Assembly: GCA_015075375.1 (NCBI GenBank)
Contig: JABTUM010000001.1
Coordinates: forward strand, 243,201 to 307,200
Source: Planctomycetota bacterium
GTDB taxonomy: Bacteria; Planctomycetota; SZUA-567; H5-PLA8
Length of the DNA: 64,000 nucleotides
Reading direction: 5' to 3'
Part shown: piece by piece, positions 29,607-40,702 of the stretch
Position numbering within the stretch: the stretch's first letter is position 1
Layout: each line of letters begins with the position of its first letter
Translations under genes and position numbers: made by a program
The notes under the pieces: model-generated
What the model was told of the DNA's origin: nothing
Seen by the model: only the letters and a program-made list of their open reading frames with translations
Database searches by the model: none

Positions 29607-30032
29607 TTAGCGCATCGCCTTGACCGAAACCTTCACCGCCACCGTCTTGCGCTTGCCCTTGCGCGTCCGCGAATTCGTCCGCGTGCGCTGCCCGCGCACC
29701 GGCAAGCCGCGAATGTGCCGCAGGCCCCGGTACGAATTGATCTTCTTGAGCCGCTGCACGTTCATCTGCGTCTTGCGGCGCAGCGCGCCTTCCACCGGAC
29801 CCGACATCCCGCTCTTGCCTTCCACGAGATTTTCGTCGTTGAAGGTCGTATCGATGAACGACGCGATCCGCGCCAGCTCGTCTTCCTTCAAATCCCGCGC
29901 CCGCGTCTCCGGAGGAATGTTGCAGCGCTGGCAAACCAGCTCCGCCCGGTACGGACCGATCCCGTAGAGATACTGCAGCGAAATGTCGATTCGCTTTTCG
30001 TTCGGAATGTCGACACCCATTACGCGCGGCAT
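29607..30032 (-). CDS. rpsM: 30S ribosomal protein S13
   Basis: 141 residues, slightly longer than the usual ~120 because of a basic C-terminal extension (NSRTRKGKRKTVAVKVSVKAMR). The core is typical: MPRVMGVDIPNEKRIDISLQYLYGIG, NLVEGKSGMSGPVEGALRRKTQMNVQRLKKINSYRGLRHIRGLPVRGQRTRTNSRT. It forms intersubunit bridges at the head of the 30S subunit. An in-frame start elsewhere is not needed. Confidence 0.97.
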   Translation of the reverse strand: MPRVMGVDIPNEKRIDISLQYLYGIGPYRAELVCQRCNIPPETRARDLKEDELARIASFIDTTFNDENLVEGKSGMSGPVEGALRRKTQMNVQRLKKINSYRGLRHIRGLPVRGQRTRTNSRTRKGKRKTVAVKVSVKAMR

Positions 30033-30102
30033 GGCAACACGTTCTCCTCATGGCCCGAATACGGCATCACCGCGCGCCGCGCGGCCGCCGCTTCCCGGCC
30101 CC

Positions 30103-30219
30103 TTACCCCTGGCGCATCTTGTGGCGAGGTTCTTTATCGCAAATCACGTACAGCCGGCCCTTACGGCGCACGATCTTGCAGCTCTCACAACGGCGCTTCA
30201 CCGACCTTCGAATCTTCAT
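30103..30219 (-). CDS. rpmJ: 50S ribosomal protein L36
   Basis: 38 residues: [20 protein letters not shown] followed by [18 protein letters not shown]. The zinc ligands Cys11, Cys14, Cys27 and His33 are all present, so this is the zinc-binding (C+) form. It lies between infA (15 nt) and rpsM (70 nt) in the normal order. Confidence 0.97.
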   Translation of the reverse strand: MKIRRSVKRRCESCKIVRRKGRLYVICDKEPRHKMRQG

Positions 30220-30234
30220 CGCTCACCTTCTCAC

Positions 30235-30450
30235 TTACGAATTCTTATGCACGATCCGAGCCTGATAAGGGTCCAGCGGCGAAAGCTCCACCGTGACCCG
30301 ATCCCCCGGTACGATGCGAATGAAATGCATCCGTATCTGGCCCGACACCCGTGCCGAAAGCTGCCGGCCGTTGGGCAACTCCACCTGAAACTGCGCGCTG
30401 GAAATGGCCTCGATTACGACCGCTTCCAGGCGAACACTCGCGACATCCAT
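30235..30450 (-). CDS. infA: Translation initiation factor IF-1
   Basis: 71 residues, full length. The S1-like OB fold matches IF-1: VRLEAVVIEAISSAQFQVELPNGRQLSARVSGQIRMHFIRIVPGDRVTVELSPLDPYQARIVHKN, with the conserved RMHFIRI and PGDRVTVELSP. It binds the A site of the 30S subunit during initiation. It is first in the operon, which here begins at infA rather than at secY, adk or map. The ribosome-binding site is weak. Confidence 0.97.
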   Translation of the reverse strand: MDVASVRLEAVVIEAISSAQFQVELPNGRQLSARVSGQIRMHFIRIVPGDRVTVELSPLDPYQARIVHKNS

Positions 30451-30828
30451 GCCGGCCCAACGTTGAGTACGAGGGTATCGCGCCTAGTCCCGCAAGGGCT
30501 GGGCCGCTAAACATCCCAAGAACGCAATCTTTTAGCCAATCAGACCTGGCGTGTCAACTTACTTGTGCATGTTTCCTTTCTTAGGGACCTCTTTATTTAT
30601 TAACCTTCGAGTCACCCAACTATTCCAGGGCCACGCTTCTAACCACCTTGTGTCAAAGGACCTGTAATATCCGACCCAGCATTCTCCCGTGCTCATCGTA
30701 AAGCCACGATACCCGAATTCGCAAGTGATCTATAAAAGTCCTGCAGAACTCTATAAACTTCCCATTCTTTCGCAGTCTGCGTCATTCGCCTCGGCACCCT
30801 CGCGACCAGGCGGGGGAGCATTCACACT
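30451..30828. other. Divergent promoter region between infA and the TauE-type gene
   Basis: This 378-bp AT-richer region holds the infA promoter. The plus side has TATAAA-like segments near 30731 and 30760 but no matching -35 was found. No gene, repeat or RNA was recognised. Confidence 0.5.
30529..30557 (-). promoter_or_regulatory. infA: Promoter of the infA-rplQ operon
   Basis: On the minus strand a consensus TTGACA (30552-30557) is followed by a 17-nt spacer and TAAAAG (30529-30534). Start of transcription is expected near 30522, giving a leader of about 70 nt. Confidence 0.8.
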
Positions 30829-31626
30829 ATGTCCTTGCCCTTTTACGAGCCCTGGTTCGCTTTTGCGGTCTTGGTCGTTTTTGTCTCGGCCTTCATCCAG
30901 GGTTTAAGCGGCTTCGGCATGGCGCTCTTGGCCGTGCCGCTGCTGCTCAGTCAGCCCGGCATCGGAATTCACGCCGTCCCGTGTTTGACCATCGTGGCCT
31001 TCGGCACCGTCGTCGAAGTGCTGTATCGCTACCGGCGCCATCTGGATCTCGAACGCACGCTCTGGCTGGCCATTCCCGCGCTTGTTTCCACCCCGCTGGG
31101 CGTGGAACTGCTGCAGCGCGTACCGCTTCCGTATTTGCGCGCGGGCGTGGGAATCTTCCTCATGCTTCAGAGTCTCTACCAGCTTCGCCCGCGTGCGGTG
31201 AGCGCTCCTACGGCCGAGGCCCTCGTCGCAGCCGAAGCTCTGTCGCGACGCGATTACTCGCGCCGTGCATGCGTGGTCGTGGGCTTGATCAGCGGCGTGC
31301 TGGGCGGATCGATGGGCATGGTCGGTCCGCTCCTGGCGGCCTATCTGATCGCGAGCGGAATCTCGCGCGACTCGTTCAAGGTGACCCTCAACGCGGTCTT
31401 CATGGCTTCGCTGCTCTTTCGCACCGGAAACTTCGCGCTGAAGGGCATGCTCGATGCGACTTGGGCGGTGGCGGGCTTGTCGCTGCTGCCGGTGGCTTGG
31501 TTGGGCGGCAAGAGCGGCGTGTACATGGACCGCTTCATCCCCGCCGCGCGTTTCGCGGTGCTGGTCAACGTATTCCTGCTGGGGCTGGGTGGCTGGATGT
31601 TTGTGAAAGCGTGGCAGGAATTCTAG
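30829..31626 (+). CDS. TauE/SafE family membrane transporter
   Basis: 265 residues with about eight hydrophobic segments and the family signatures: FVSAFIQGLSGFGMALLAVPLLL near the N-terminus and VGLISGVLGGSMGMVGPLLAAYLIASGI in the middle, the internally duplicated half. Members export sulfite, sulfoacetate or other small organosulfur anions. The substrate here cannot be read. The stop overlaps that of the convergent sfsA in a shared CTAG. Confidence 0.9.
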   Translation: MSLPFYEPWFAFAVLVVFVSAFIQGLSGFGMALLAVPLLLSQPGIGIHAVPCLTIVAFGTVVEVLYRYRRHLDLERTLWLAIPALVSTPLGVELLQRVPLPYLRAGVGIFLMLQSLYQLRPRAVSAPTAEALVAAEALSRRDYSRRACVVVGLISGVLGGSMGMVGPLLAAYLIASGISRDSFKVTLNAVFMASLLFRTGNFALKGMLDATWAVAGLSLLPVAWLGGKSGVYMDRFIPAARFAVLVNVFLLGLGGWMFVKAWQEF

Positions 31627-32333
31627 AGCCGCATATCCACGCGGCGTTCCAGTACGATCCCCGCGGGGGTGACGCGCGCGCGGTACGCCAGCGCCTCCAC
31701 GCCCTGCGCCACGGCTTTGCGCAAAGCCTTCCCATAGGCCGGATCGATCCCGTCGGCCGGCCCCATCCATTCCACATCGCCGCGACCGACGAAAAAGAAG
31801 ATCGCCGCGCGACGCCCCCGCTTTACTTCGCGCGCGAGATCCTCCAGGTGCTTGCGCCCGCGCTCGGTGACGGCGTCCGGAAAAAGGCAGGCCTCCCCTT
31901 CCCGCATCGTCGTGTTCTTGACTTCCACGTAGCAGTCCGGCCGGGAGGCGTGCCCGGTCAGGAGTACGTCGATGCGGCTGCGCCCGTGCGAACCGTAGAC
32001 GACTTCACGCCGCGCTTGGGCGTAACCGGCCAGTTCCGGAATCCCATCGGCGACGAGCGCTTCGTGAACCACACGATTCGGATTCATCGTATTCACGCCC
32101 ACCCACGTGCGGCCCATGCGGATGGCTTCCCAGGTGTAGCGCAGCTTGCGCGCCGTATCGGGGCCGTGATCGGAAAGGAAGACCGGCCGCCCGGGCTCGG
32201 CGCAGGCCTTCATGCTGCCGCTGTTGGGGCAATGCGCGGTGACGACGGAACCGCCGGCAAGCGCCACGTCCGCCAGGAAACGCTTGTAGCGCTTGATGAG
32301 CGTGCCGTGGACCAGCGGAAGCGGAAATTGCAT
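31623..32333 (-). CDS. sfsA: SfsA family protein (sugar fermentation stimulation homologue)
   Basis: 236 residues from the ATG at 32333. SfsA motifs are present: KRFLADVALAGGSVVTAHCPNSGSMKACAEPGRPVFLSDH, TWVGVNTMNPNRVVHEAL, GSHGRSRIDVLLTGHASRPDCYVEVKNTTM and FPDAVTERGRKHLEDLA. The PD-(D/E)xK-like core (the RIDVLL and YVEVKN acids) suggests a nuclease-like fold. It was named for effects on maltose metabolism in E. coli, and its function is poorly known. It lies 55 nt downstream of nuoN on the same strand and may be read through from the nuoJ-N unit. Confidence 0.94.
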   Translation of the reverse strand: MQFPLPLVHGTLIKRYKRFLADVALAGGSVVTAHCPNSGSMKACAEPGRPVFLSDHGPDTARKLRYTWEAIRMGRTWVGVNTMNPNRVVHEALVADGIPELAGYAQARREVVYGSHGRSRIDVLLTGHASRPDCYVEVKNTTMREGEACLFPDAVTERGRKHLEDLAREVKRGRRAAIFFFVGRGDVEWMGPADGIDPAYGKALRKAVAQGVEALAYRARVTPAGIVLERRVDMRL

Positions 32334-32388
32334 CGAGTTGAAATATAGCGCACGGCCGGACGGGGCGCTCGACCCCTGCGGGTGAAAC

Positions 32389-34131
32389 CTACCGCTCCGG
32401 TTCGGGTGTGGCCGCCAGATGCTCGGGGCTCGGCGCCGGCGTAAGCCGCGCTTCATCCTGAACCGCGGAGCCGGCGTCAGGCTTCGCCACGAAACGCTCG
32501 TCCACCGACGGCAGCAACGGGACCATCACTTGCTGGCAGAGTTTCTGGACCGGCTCGAACCAGACGAAGAGCGCCAAAAGCATGGCCACTTTGCCGACGG
32601 CCAGCACGCCCAGCACCGGAGGATTGCTTTCGCCGCTCACCGGCGTTTCGCCCGGCGCATCGATGGCCACGGCCTTGGCCAGCCGCATGTAGTAATAGAG
32701 GCTGATCACGCTGTTCAGGCCCATCACGACCACCAGCAGCCAGTTCCCGGCGGATGCCAGTTCGAGCATGATCAGGTACTTGCCAATGAAACCCGCCAGC
32801 GGCGGCATACCCGTGAGACTGAACAGGAAGATCACCAGCGCCGTGCCCAGAAGCGGCTCGCGCCGGATCGTTCCGCGCAGCTTATCGAGGTCGCAGCTTC
32901 CGCGTACGTTCTCCAGCGCCACCAGCACCAGGAATGCGCCGAGGTTCATTAGTAAGTAGACAACCAGGTAAAAGAGGACCGCCGCCGCTCCGTTGGCATT
33001 GGAAAGCGCTGCCAGTCCGGCCAACATATATCCGGCGTGTGCGATGGAACTGTACGCCAGCATGCGCTTGGCGTTGCTTTGGCCCAGCGCCGCGAGGTTC
33101 CCGATCGTCATCGTAAGGATCGCCACCACGGTGAGCACTTTCTCGGCGGTCACGAAATTGAAGCCTTGGTCGTCGATGTCACCGATGGGGAAGAAGGCGG
33201 CGATCACACGCACCAGCACCGCAAATCCGGCGGCCTTGGGCACCACGCTGAAGAACCCGGTGGCCGTGGTCGGCGCGCCTTCGTAGACGTCGGGCGCCCA
33301 ATAGTGGAAAGGCACCGCGGCGATTTTGTAGAGCAACCCCGCGAAGACCATGGCCAGCACCGCCGCCAGCGCGCCGCGTGTGTGCGGTGCGTGCCCGGCT
33401 TCCATGCCGCGGAAATGCGCCGCGACCTCGTCGAGATTCAGCGTGCCCGTCAGCCCATACAAATACGAGATGCCGAAGATCATGATCCCGCTGGCCATCG
33501 CGCCGTACATGACGTATTTCAGGCCCGCCTCGCTCGACTTGCGGTCGCCGCGCAGGAAGCCGGCCATCGCGTAGCTGACGATCGAGAGCGATTCCAGCGA
33601 GAGGTACAGCATCAGCAGATTGGTCGAGCTGGCCAGAAACATCCCGCCCAGGCACGTCGCCGCGAGGAGCAGGATGAACTCCCCGCGACCGTTGGACTCG
33701 AGCTCCTTGGCGTTCAGCGCGACCAGAACCGTGACGATGGTGCCCAGCAGCAGCACGAATTTGACGAATGTGCCAAACGAGTCCCGTACGACCATCTTGC
33801 TGTAAATGAAGTCTTGGCTGGTCATGTCGGTGTTGCGCGTAACGGTTACGGTCGCGCCGTCTCGGCCTGTCGAATAAATCGTAACCGCCTGATCCAGGCT
33901 GCCGACGTACGCCTTCATGTCGTTTACATTGATCCACAGCGCCAGAAGCAGGCCGATCAGCAGCACATACGTGCCCGTCTTGCGGCGTTCGGCATTCTCG
34001 GCATCCTTGGCGGGGAGCGCCAATTCCACCACGAGCCCGAAAATGAAGGCGAGCGCCACCATCACCTCGGGCAAGATCAGGCCGAGGTCGGCGGCATTGC
34101 GGGAAAGCAGTTCGGCGAAGCCTTGGGGCAT
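32389..34131 (-). CDS. nuoN: NADH-quinone oxidoreductase subunit N
   Basis: 580 residues, about 100 more than E. coli NuoN. It is an antiporter-like proton-pumping subunit with 14 helices. Conserved parts include NLLMLYLSLESLSIVSYAMAGFLRGD (Glu of the first half channel), YKIAAVPFHYWAPDVYEGAPTTATGFFSVVPKAAG (Lys of the broken TM7) and AYSSIAHAGYMLAGL, followed by FSLTGMPPLAGFIGKY. Extra length lies in an N-terminal loop (~residues 55-120) and in a Pro/Ala-rich tail. It is last in nuoJ-K-L-M-N, 12 nt after nuoM. Confidence 0.96.
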   Translation of the reverse strand: MPQGFAELLSRNAADLGLILPEVMVALAFIFGLVVELALPAKDAENAERRKTGTYVLLIGLLLALWINVNDMKAYVGSLDQAVTIYSTGRDGATVTVTRNTDMTSQDFIYSKMVVRDSFGTFVKFVLLLGTIVTVLVALNAKELESNGRGEFILLLAATCLGGMFLASSTNLLMLYLSLESLSIVSYAMAGFLRGDRKSSEAGLKYVMYGAMASGIMIFGISYLYGLTGTLNLDEVAAHFRGMEAGHAPHTRGALAAVLAMVFAGLLYKIAAVPFHYWAPDVYEGAPTTATGFFSVVPKAAGFAVLVRVIAAFFPIGDIDDQGFNFVTAEKVLTVVAILTMTIGNLAALGQSNAKRMLAYSSIAHAGYMLAGLAALSNANGAAAVLFYLVVYLLMNLGAFLVLVALENVRGSCDLDKLRGTIRREPLLGTALVIFLFSLTGMPPLAGFIGKYLIMLELASAGNWLLVVVMGLNSVISLYYYMRLAKAVAIDAPGETPVSGESNPPVLGVLAVGKVAMLLALFVWFEPVQKLCQQVMVPLLPSVDERFVAKPDAGSAVQDEARLTPAPSPEHLAATPEPER

Positions 34132-34143
34132 GGGGCGGCTCTT

Positions 34144-36348
<2,205 letters not shown>

Positions 36349-36397
36349 GTCGTGACTCCACGAGAAGCTCCGGACGCCCCATGCGGGGCTCCGGCGA

Positions 36398-38722
36398 CTA
36401 CACCATCATCAGCACCAACAGCACCACCGCTACGGCGCCGAACGTCAGGCACACGTAGTACTGAATCCGTCCGGCCTGCAGCGTCCGTGCCACCGTCCCC
36501 AGCATCCACGTCGCCACGCCGAACGCATCCACGCACTTATCGACGAACCAAGTGTCGATCGCGCTGGATACGCGCGCGATCGAACGCACGAAGTACGCCC
36601 AGCCGTCCACCAGAATCTGGTCGATTACCCCAAAGTCGAAGACGTAGAACATCCGGTTCAGCGATTTGGCGAAGGGCACGATCCCGTCCTGGTACAGCCG
36701 GTCGAAGAACCAAAGCTGCGCGCAGAGCTGCCACGCCAATCCCAAGGTAGCCGGATTCCGCTCGAGCAGCCGGTCCACGTCGATCTTCTTCGAGCCGTAC
36801 ATCAGCCAAGCCAGCAGCGAACCCAGCGCCACGCCCAGCAGCGAAAGCACCGTCGCCCAGATATGAGCGGTATGTTCGTGGTGATGATGGTGCTCCGCCT
36901 CGTGCTCGCCGCCGTCCACCAACGCCTGGAGCTTTTCCGCCTGCACCGGCGTGGTCATCGTGGCGCTGAGCCAGCCCTTTTCTTTCTGAATCAGATGCGC
37001 GTGATCGTCTACGTACGGCGCTTCCATCGTCGGCGTGCCAAACGCGATCAAGTCCCCGCCGATCAGATGGCTGCTCCACCAGAAACCCAGGCAGCCCACC
37101 GCCAGGATCAGCAGCGGAACGGTCGCGATCGGCGGCGATTCGTGGCAGTGCTCGTAGACGTGCTTGTCGCGCGGTTCGCCGAAGAACGACCAGAAGAGCA
37201 TTCGGCACATGTAGAACGTGGTCAGCGCCGCGGTGAGCTGCCCCAGCACGTACGGCGCCCAGTGCAGCCGCCCTTCGCCCAGCGCCTTCTCGAGCGACGC
37301 GGCGAGAATCATGTCCTTGCTGAAGAAACCGCTGAAGCCCGGGAAGCCGATGATGGCCAGGACGCCCGCGCAGGTGGCGATAAAGGTGAGCGGCATCTTC
37401 TTGCGCAGGCCGCCCATGCGGTTCATGTCCTGCAAGTGGTGGCAGGCGTGGATCACGCTGCCGGCGCACAGGAAGAGCATGCACTTGAAAACCGCGTGCG
37501 TGTACAGGTGCGCGACGCCCGAGGTGTAATTCCCCGAGCCTAGTCCGATCATCATGTAGCCCAACTGCGAGATGGTGCTGTACGCCAGAACGGCCTTGAT
37601 GTCCCACTGCACCATCGCCATCGTCGCGGCCAGGAAGGCGGTGATCCCGCCGATCATGGCGACGAAGAAGAGCGAACCTTCGGTGAGCAGCGGATGGATA
37701 CGCGCGGTCATGTACACGCCCGCGGCCACCATCGTCGCGGCGTGGATGATCGAGCTGCCCGTCGTCGGGCCCTGCATCGCGTCGGGCAGCCACGAATGCA
37801 GCGGGAACTGCGCGCTCTTGCCGATCGCACCCATGAAGGTGAGGATCCCGGCCAGCGTCAGGAGTTCCACCCCCGTGAACGCGCAACCGAAGAGTTTGAT
37901 CGTGACCTGATCGAAGACTCCGGCCGACTTGGCGGCGTACAGCGTGCCGAAATCCAGCGGCGAATTCGCGTAGCCGTTGGCTTGGTTGGCCACGCACAAC
38001 ATCGTGGTCAGGAAAAGCATGATCCCGGCCATGAACCCGAAGTCACCGATGCGGTTCATGACGAAGGCTTTTTTCTGCGCATGCGCCGGCGACAAGTAGC
38101 GTTCGTCGATGCCCGTCGCGTAAGGCGCCTTCAGTTCCTGGTAATGGTGATCCTTGGAGACGGTGGGCTTGTAAAACCAGAACCCGATCAGGAAATAGCT
38201 GCCCAAGCCGACGAGTTCCCAGAAGACGAAGGTCATCAGCAGGTTGCTGCTGAAGACGATGCCCAGCATGGCGAAGCAGAAGAAGCCCATGAAAGCGAAG
38301 TAGCGGCGATACATGGTATCGCCGTGCAGATAAAAGATGCTGAAGATCAATACCAGCGTCGCGAGGCCCGTGACCACCAGCGCCATGAAGGTCGAGAGGT
38401 TATCGACCAAGAGCCCCAGCGAGAAGACACCCGCCGGACCGAAGTTCATCCACGACGCGGAGACGACGAACGGCTTGGCCTGCGCCTGCGCCCAGCCTTC
38501 GTGATCCGCTCCGCCGGCCCGCAGGTTGACCGTAAAGAGCACCGCCGAAAGCAGGAACGCGATGCCCATCAACCCGATGGCGAGGTAGTCGGCGCCCTTG
38601 TCCAGCTTGCGTCCCGCGAAAAGCAGAATGGCGAAGGTCAGCAGCGGCAGGAGCAGAATCGCCAACGGCGCCCAGGTGAGTACCTGGATTTCGGTGCCGT
38701 AGACTTGACTGAGGGCGTCCAT
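36398..38722 (-). CDS. nuoL: NADH-quinone oxidoreductase subunit L
   Basis: 774 residues against about 610 in E. coli. The proton-channel core is complete: NLLMTFVFWELVGLGSYFLIGFWFYKP, the QFPLHSWLPDAMQGPTTGSSIIHAATMVAAGVYM region and LAYSTISQLGYMMIGLG. The C-terminal part carries an acidic/His-rich loop (GEHEAEHHHHHEHTAHIW, near 36865-36915) before the last helices that form the lateral arm. Extra residues also lie in a loop with KDHHYQELKAPYATG. It is distal in the complex and is translated after nuoK with a 33-nt gap. Confidence 0.96.
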   Translation of the reverse strand: MDALSQVYGTEIQVLTWAPLAILLLPLLTFAILLFAGRKLDKGADYLAIGLMGIAFLLSAVLFTVNLRAGGADHEGWAQAQAKPFVVSASWMNFGPAGVFSLGLLVDNLSTFMALVVTGLATLVLIFSIFYLHGDTMYRRYFAFMGFFCFAMLGIVFSSNLLMTFVFWELVGLGSYFLIGFWFYKPTVSKDHHYQELKAPYATGIDERYLSPAHAQKKAFVMNRIGDFGFMAGIMLFLTTMLCVANQANGYANSPLDFGTLYAAKSAGVFDQVTIKLFGCAFTGVELLTLAGILTFMGAIGKSAQFPLHSWLPDAMQGPTTGSSIIHAATMVAAGVYMTARIHPLLTEGSLFFVAMIGGITAFLAATMAMVQWDIKAVLAYSTISQLGYMMIGLGSGNYTSGVAHLYTHAVFKCMLFLCAGSVIHACHHLQDMNRMGGLRKKMPLTFIATCAGVLAIIGFPGFSGFFSKDMILAASLEKALGEGRLHWAPYVLGQLTAALTTFYMCRMLFWSFFGEPRDKHVYEHCHESPPIATVPLLILAVGCLGFWWSSHLIGGDLIAFGTPTMEAPYVDDHAHLIQKEKGWLSATMTTPVQAEKLQALVDGGEHEAEHHHHHEHTAHIWATVLSLLGVALGSLLAWLMYGSKKIDVDRLLERNPATLGLAWQLCAQLWFFDRLYQDGIVPFAKSLNRMFYVFDFGVIDQILVDGWAYFVRSIARVSSAIDTWFVDKCVDAFGVATWMLGTVARTLQAGRIQYYVCLTFGAVAVVLLVLMMV

Positions 38723-38755
38723 ACGTATTCCGTCGTCCGTGGGTGCCTGTCCAAC

Positions 38756-39133
38756 CTACATCCGCAATTCGTCCACGCGGTCCATCTCGATGGTCCGGTG
38801 CGTCTGGAAGACCGCGAGCACCAGCGCCAGCGCCACCGCCGCTTCCGCGGCCGCCAGCACAATGATGAACAGCGTAAAGACCTGCCCGTCGAAACCGTGG
38901 TAACCGGCCTGATGACCGTTGAAGCGCGCGAAGGCGACGAAGTTGATCCCTGAGGCGTTGAGAATCAGCTCGACGCCCAGCAGGATGCCCACAGCGTTTT
39001 TGCGGCTGACCATCGCGAAGATGCCCAATGCAAAGAGCACTCCACCGAGGATTAGGTAATTGAACAGGTTGTTGGGTCCGGAACTCAGGAGCCCTTGGTC
39101 GGCCAGCACGAGACCATGCGCGAAAGCATCCAC
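38756..39133 (-). CDS. nuoK: NADH-quinone oxidoreductase subunit K
   Basis: 125 residues with three transmembrane helices. Conserved motifs are NYLILGGVLFALGIFAMVSRKNAVGILLGVELILNASGINFVAF (with the membrane Glu) and FIIVLAAAEAAVALALVLAVFQ (second membrane Glu). The N-terminus has ~25 extra residues (MDAFAHGLVLADQGLLSSGPN) compared with E. coli, so an internal start is possible. It is one nucleotide away from the nuoJ stop, implying coupled translation. Confidence 0.96.
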   Translation of the reverse strand: MDAFAHGLVLADQGLLSSGPNNLFNYLILGGVLFALGIFAMVSRKNAVGILLGVELILNASGINFVAFARFNGHQAGYHGFDGQVFTLFIIVLAAAEAAVALALVLAVFQTHRTIEMDRVDELRM

Positions 39134-39134
39134 G

Positions 39135-39677
39135 TCAGCGGGTCTCCTTGCGCACGATCGCCACCGCGCCCACCAGCGCGGCCAGAATCAAGATCGAAGC
39201 CACCTCGAACGGCAGGAGGTACTCGCCCAGCAGCACATGCCCCAGCGCGATCTCGCCCGGCGCGGCACTGGCCGTCGTGCGGTAGGCCGCATCGGCGTGC
39301 GCGTTCGCTTCCGCCAACGGCACCTGCAGGCGGTTGATCAGCATGATCGTCGCGGCCAGCACCACTCCGGCCACCAGCGCGCCGCCGCCCAGCGCAAGCC
39401 ACGTCCGGCGCGGTTCGACCGTGCCTTCCTGCGTATGCGCCGAGAACATGATCGCGAACATCACCAGCACGATGATGCCGCCGACGTACACGATGAGCTG
39501 CACCGCCGCCAGAAAGTCCGCATGCAGAAAGATATAGATCCCCGCCACACCCAGGAACGCCACCGCCAGCGCGAACGCCGCATGCAGAATGTTCCGCGCC
39601 ACCACCACGAAGGTCGCGGCAGTCACGGTCATCAAAACCACGATCCAGAAAAGCAGGGTCGCCAGCATGGAATGCAT
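39135..39677 (-). CDS. nuoJ: NADH-quinone oxidoreductase subunit J
   Basis: 180 residues from the ATG at 39677; a GTG at 39689 and an ATG at 39668 are alternatives and the ribosome-binding sites do not decide. Five transmembrane helices are expected: LLFWIVVLMTVTAATFVVVA, LHAAFALAVAFLGVAGIYIFL, AVQLIVYVGGIIVLVMFAIMF (the pi-bulge TM3 with the conserved Tyr-Val-Gly) and two more. It is first of the nuoJ-N unit, with a promoter at 39751-39778. Confidence 0.95.
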   Translation of the reverse strand: MHSMLATLLFWIVVLMTVTAATFVVVARNILHAAFALAVAFLGVAGIYIFLHADFLAAVQLIVYVGGIIVLVMFAIMFSAHTQEGTVEPRRTWLALGGGALVAGVVLAATIMLINRLQVPLAEANAHADAAYRTTASAAPGEIALGHVLLGEYLLPFEVASILILAALVGAVAIVRKETR

Positions 39678-39750
39678 CGCCCGGACCACGGCAGCCCGCG
39701 CCTCGGCGCGGCCCGCCTATCCCTGAGGTGAGAAGCAAATGAAGCAGCCG

Positions 39751-39778
39751 AATATAGCCGCCTGCCACTCGCCTGCAA
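39751..39778 (-). promoter_or_regulatory. nuoJ: Promoter of nuoJ-K-L-M-N
   Basis: On the minus strand TTGCAG (39773-39778), a 16-nt spacer and TATATT (39751-39756) lie about 75 nt before nuoJ and after the nuoI terminator. This gives the second half of complex I its own transcription start. Confidence 0.6.
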
Positions 39779-39860
39779 GCAACTCAACCACTAATCGGGG
39801 AAGATGCTTAGCCGCACGCAACGCATCGTGCAGGCCAGCGCGGAAAAGTGGCTCCAAACG

Positions 39861-39890
39861 AAACAGCCCGGCGCTTGCGCCGGGCTGTTT
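39861..39890 (-). terminator. Rho-independent terminator after nuoI
   Basis: A 13-bp GC-rich stem (39861-39873 with 39878-39890) and CTTG loop lie about 23 nt after the nuoI stop. On the minus strand the stem ends in TTT and is followed by CGTTT, so termination may be partial. Confidence 0.7.
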
Positions 39891-39912
39891 TCGCATCGTG
39901 CGTGCTCGAATG

Positions 39913-40659
39913 TTAGCTGGCGGGTGGAGGAGCGTCGCCGGCGGGCTTGGCGTCCGCGGCGCCTTCCGCCGACTTGGTTTCGGCAGCGGGCTTTGGCGCA
40001 ACGGCCGGCTTGGCGGCGGCCGGAGCCGCGGCGGGCTTCGCGGCAGCCGCGGCCTTGGCGGCGGCGGCCTTTTTGGCCGCGGCTTCGGCGGCCTTGATGC
40101 GCTTTTCTTCGGCCAGCCGGATGCGCATCTTCTCGGTCTTGATCTTCTCGTCGTCGGTGTAAAAGCCCACGCCGAACTCGCGGATGAGGCCGTGCAAATT
40201 CGAGCGCCCCCCCGTGGTGTCGGGTGTGCCGGCGCGCGTGGAACCCCACCACTCTTTCGTCATCGTCAGGCAGCCCGTCGGGCACGCGAAGACGCACAGC
40301 CCGCAGTACATGCACTTGAGAATGTCGATGTCGAAGCGGCTGGGGCGCCACTTGTTCGAGACGGTCTTTTCGCCGTCGATGAAGAAGCAGTCGATCGGGC
40401 AGGCTTTGGAACAGTTGCGGCAAACGATGCAGCGTTCGATGTCGTTGTGCAGGTGCCCGCGGAAGCGGTCGGCCACTTTCACTTCGCCGCGCGTCTGCGC
40501 CGAACCGTCCCACGTGACCGTATTCGGCGCGATGTCGTCGTCGACCTTTCCGCCGAAATTTTCCATGACCATGTTCTTGCCGAGGTAACCGCCGGTCACC
40601 TTCATGCCGACCATGAATGACTTGACGCCGTCGTAGATGTCGCGAACGAAGTCGATCAT
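39913..40659 (-). CDS. nuoI: NADH-quinone oxidoreductase subunit I with Ala/Lys/Pro-rich tail
   Basis: 248 residues from the ATG at 40659, with AGGAGA upstream. Two complete 4Fe-4S motifs are present: RCIVCRNCSKACP and KCMYCGLCVFACP, which carry electrons towards NuoB. From about residue 165 the sequence becomes a low-complexity tail rich in Ala, Lys and Pro (AAKKAAAAKAAAAAKPAAAP), about 80 residues beyond the normal end. The 28-nt-upstream nuoH stop on the same strand suggests co-transcription. Confidence 0.95.
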   Translation of the reverse strand: MIDFVRDIYDGVKSFMVGMKVTGGYLGKNMVMENFGGKVDDDIAPNTVTWDGSAQTRGEVKVADRFRGHLHNDIERCIVCRNCSKACPIDCFFIDGEKTVSNKWRPSRFDIDILKCMYCGLCVFACPTGCLTMTKEWWGSTRAGTPDTTGGRSNLHGLIREFGVGFYTDDEKIKTEKMRIRLAEEKRIKAAEAAAKKAAAAKAAAAAKPAAAPAAAKPAVAPKPAAETKSAEGAADAKPAGDAPPPAS

Positions 40660-40702
40660 CGCTGCCGTTCTCCTGCGCGCCGCCGTTCGCGGCACGCCCT
40701 GC

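Noticed and set aside
30700..30828. TATAAA elements before the TauE-type gene as its promoter
   Set aside because: No -35 element at suitable spacing was found for either element.
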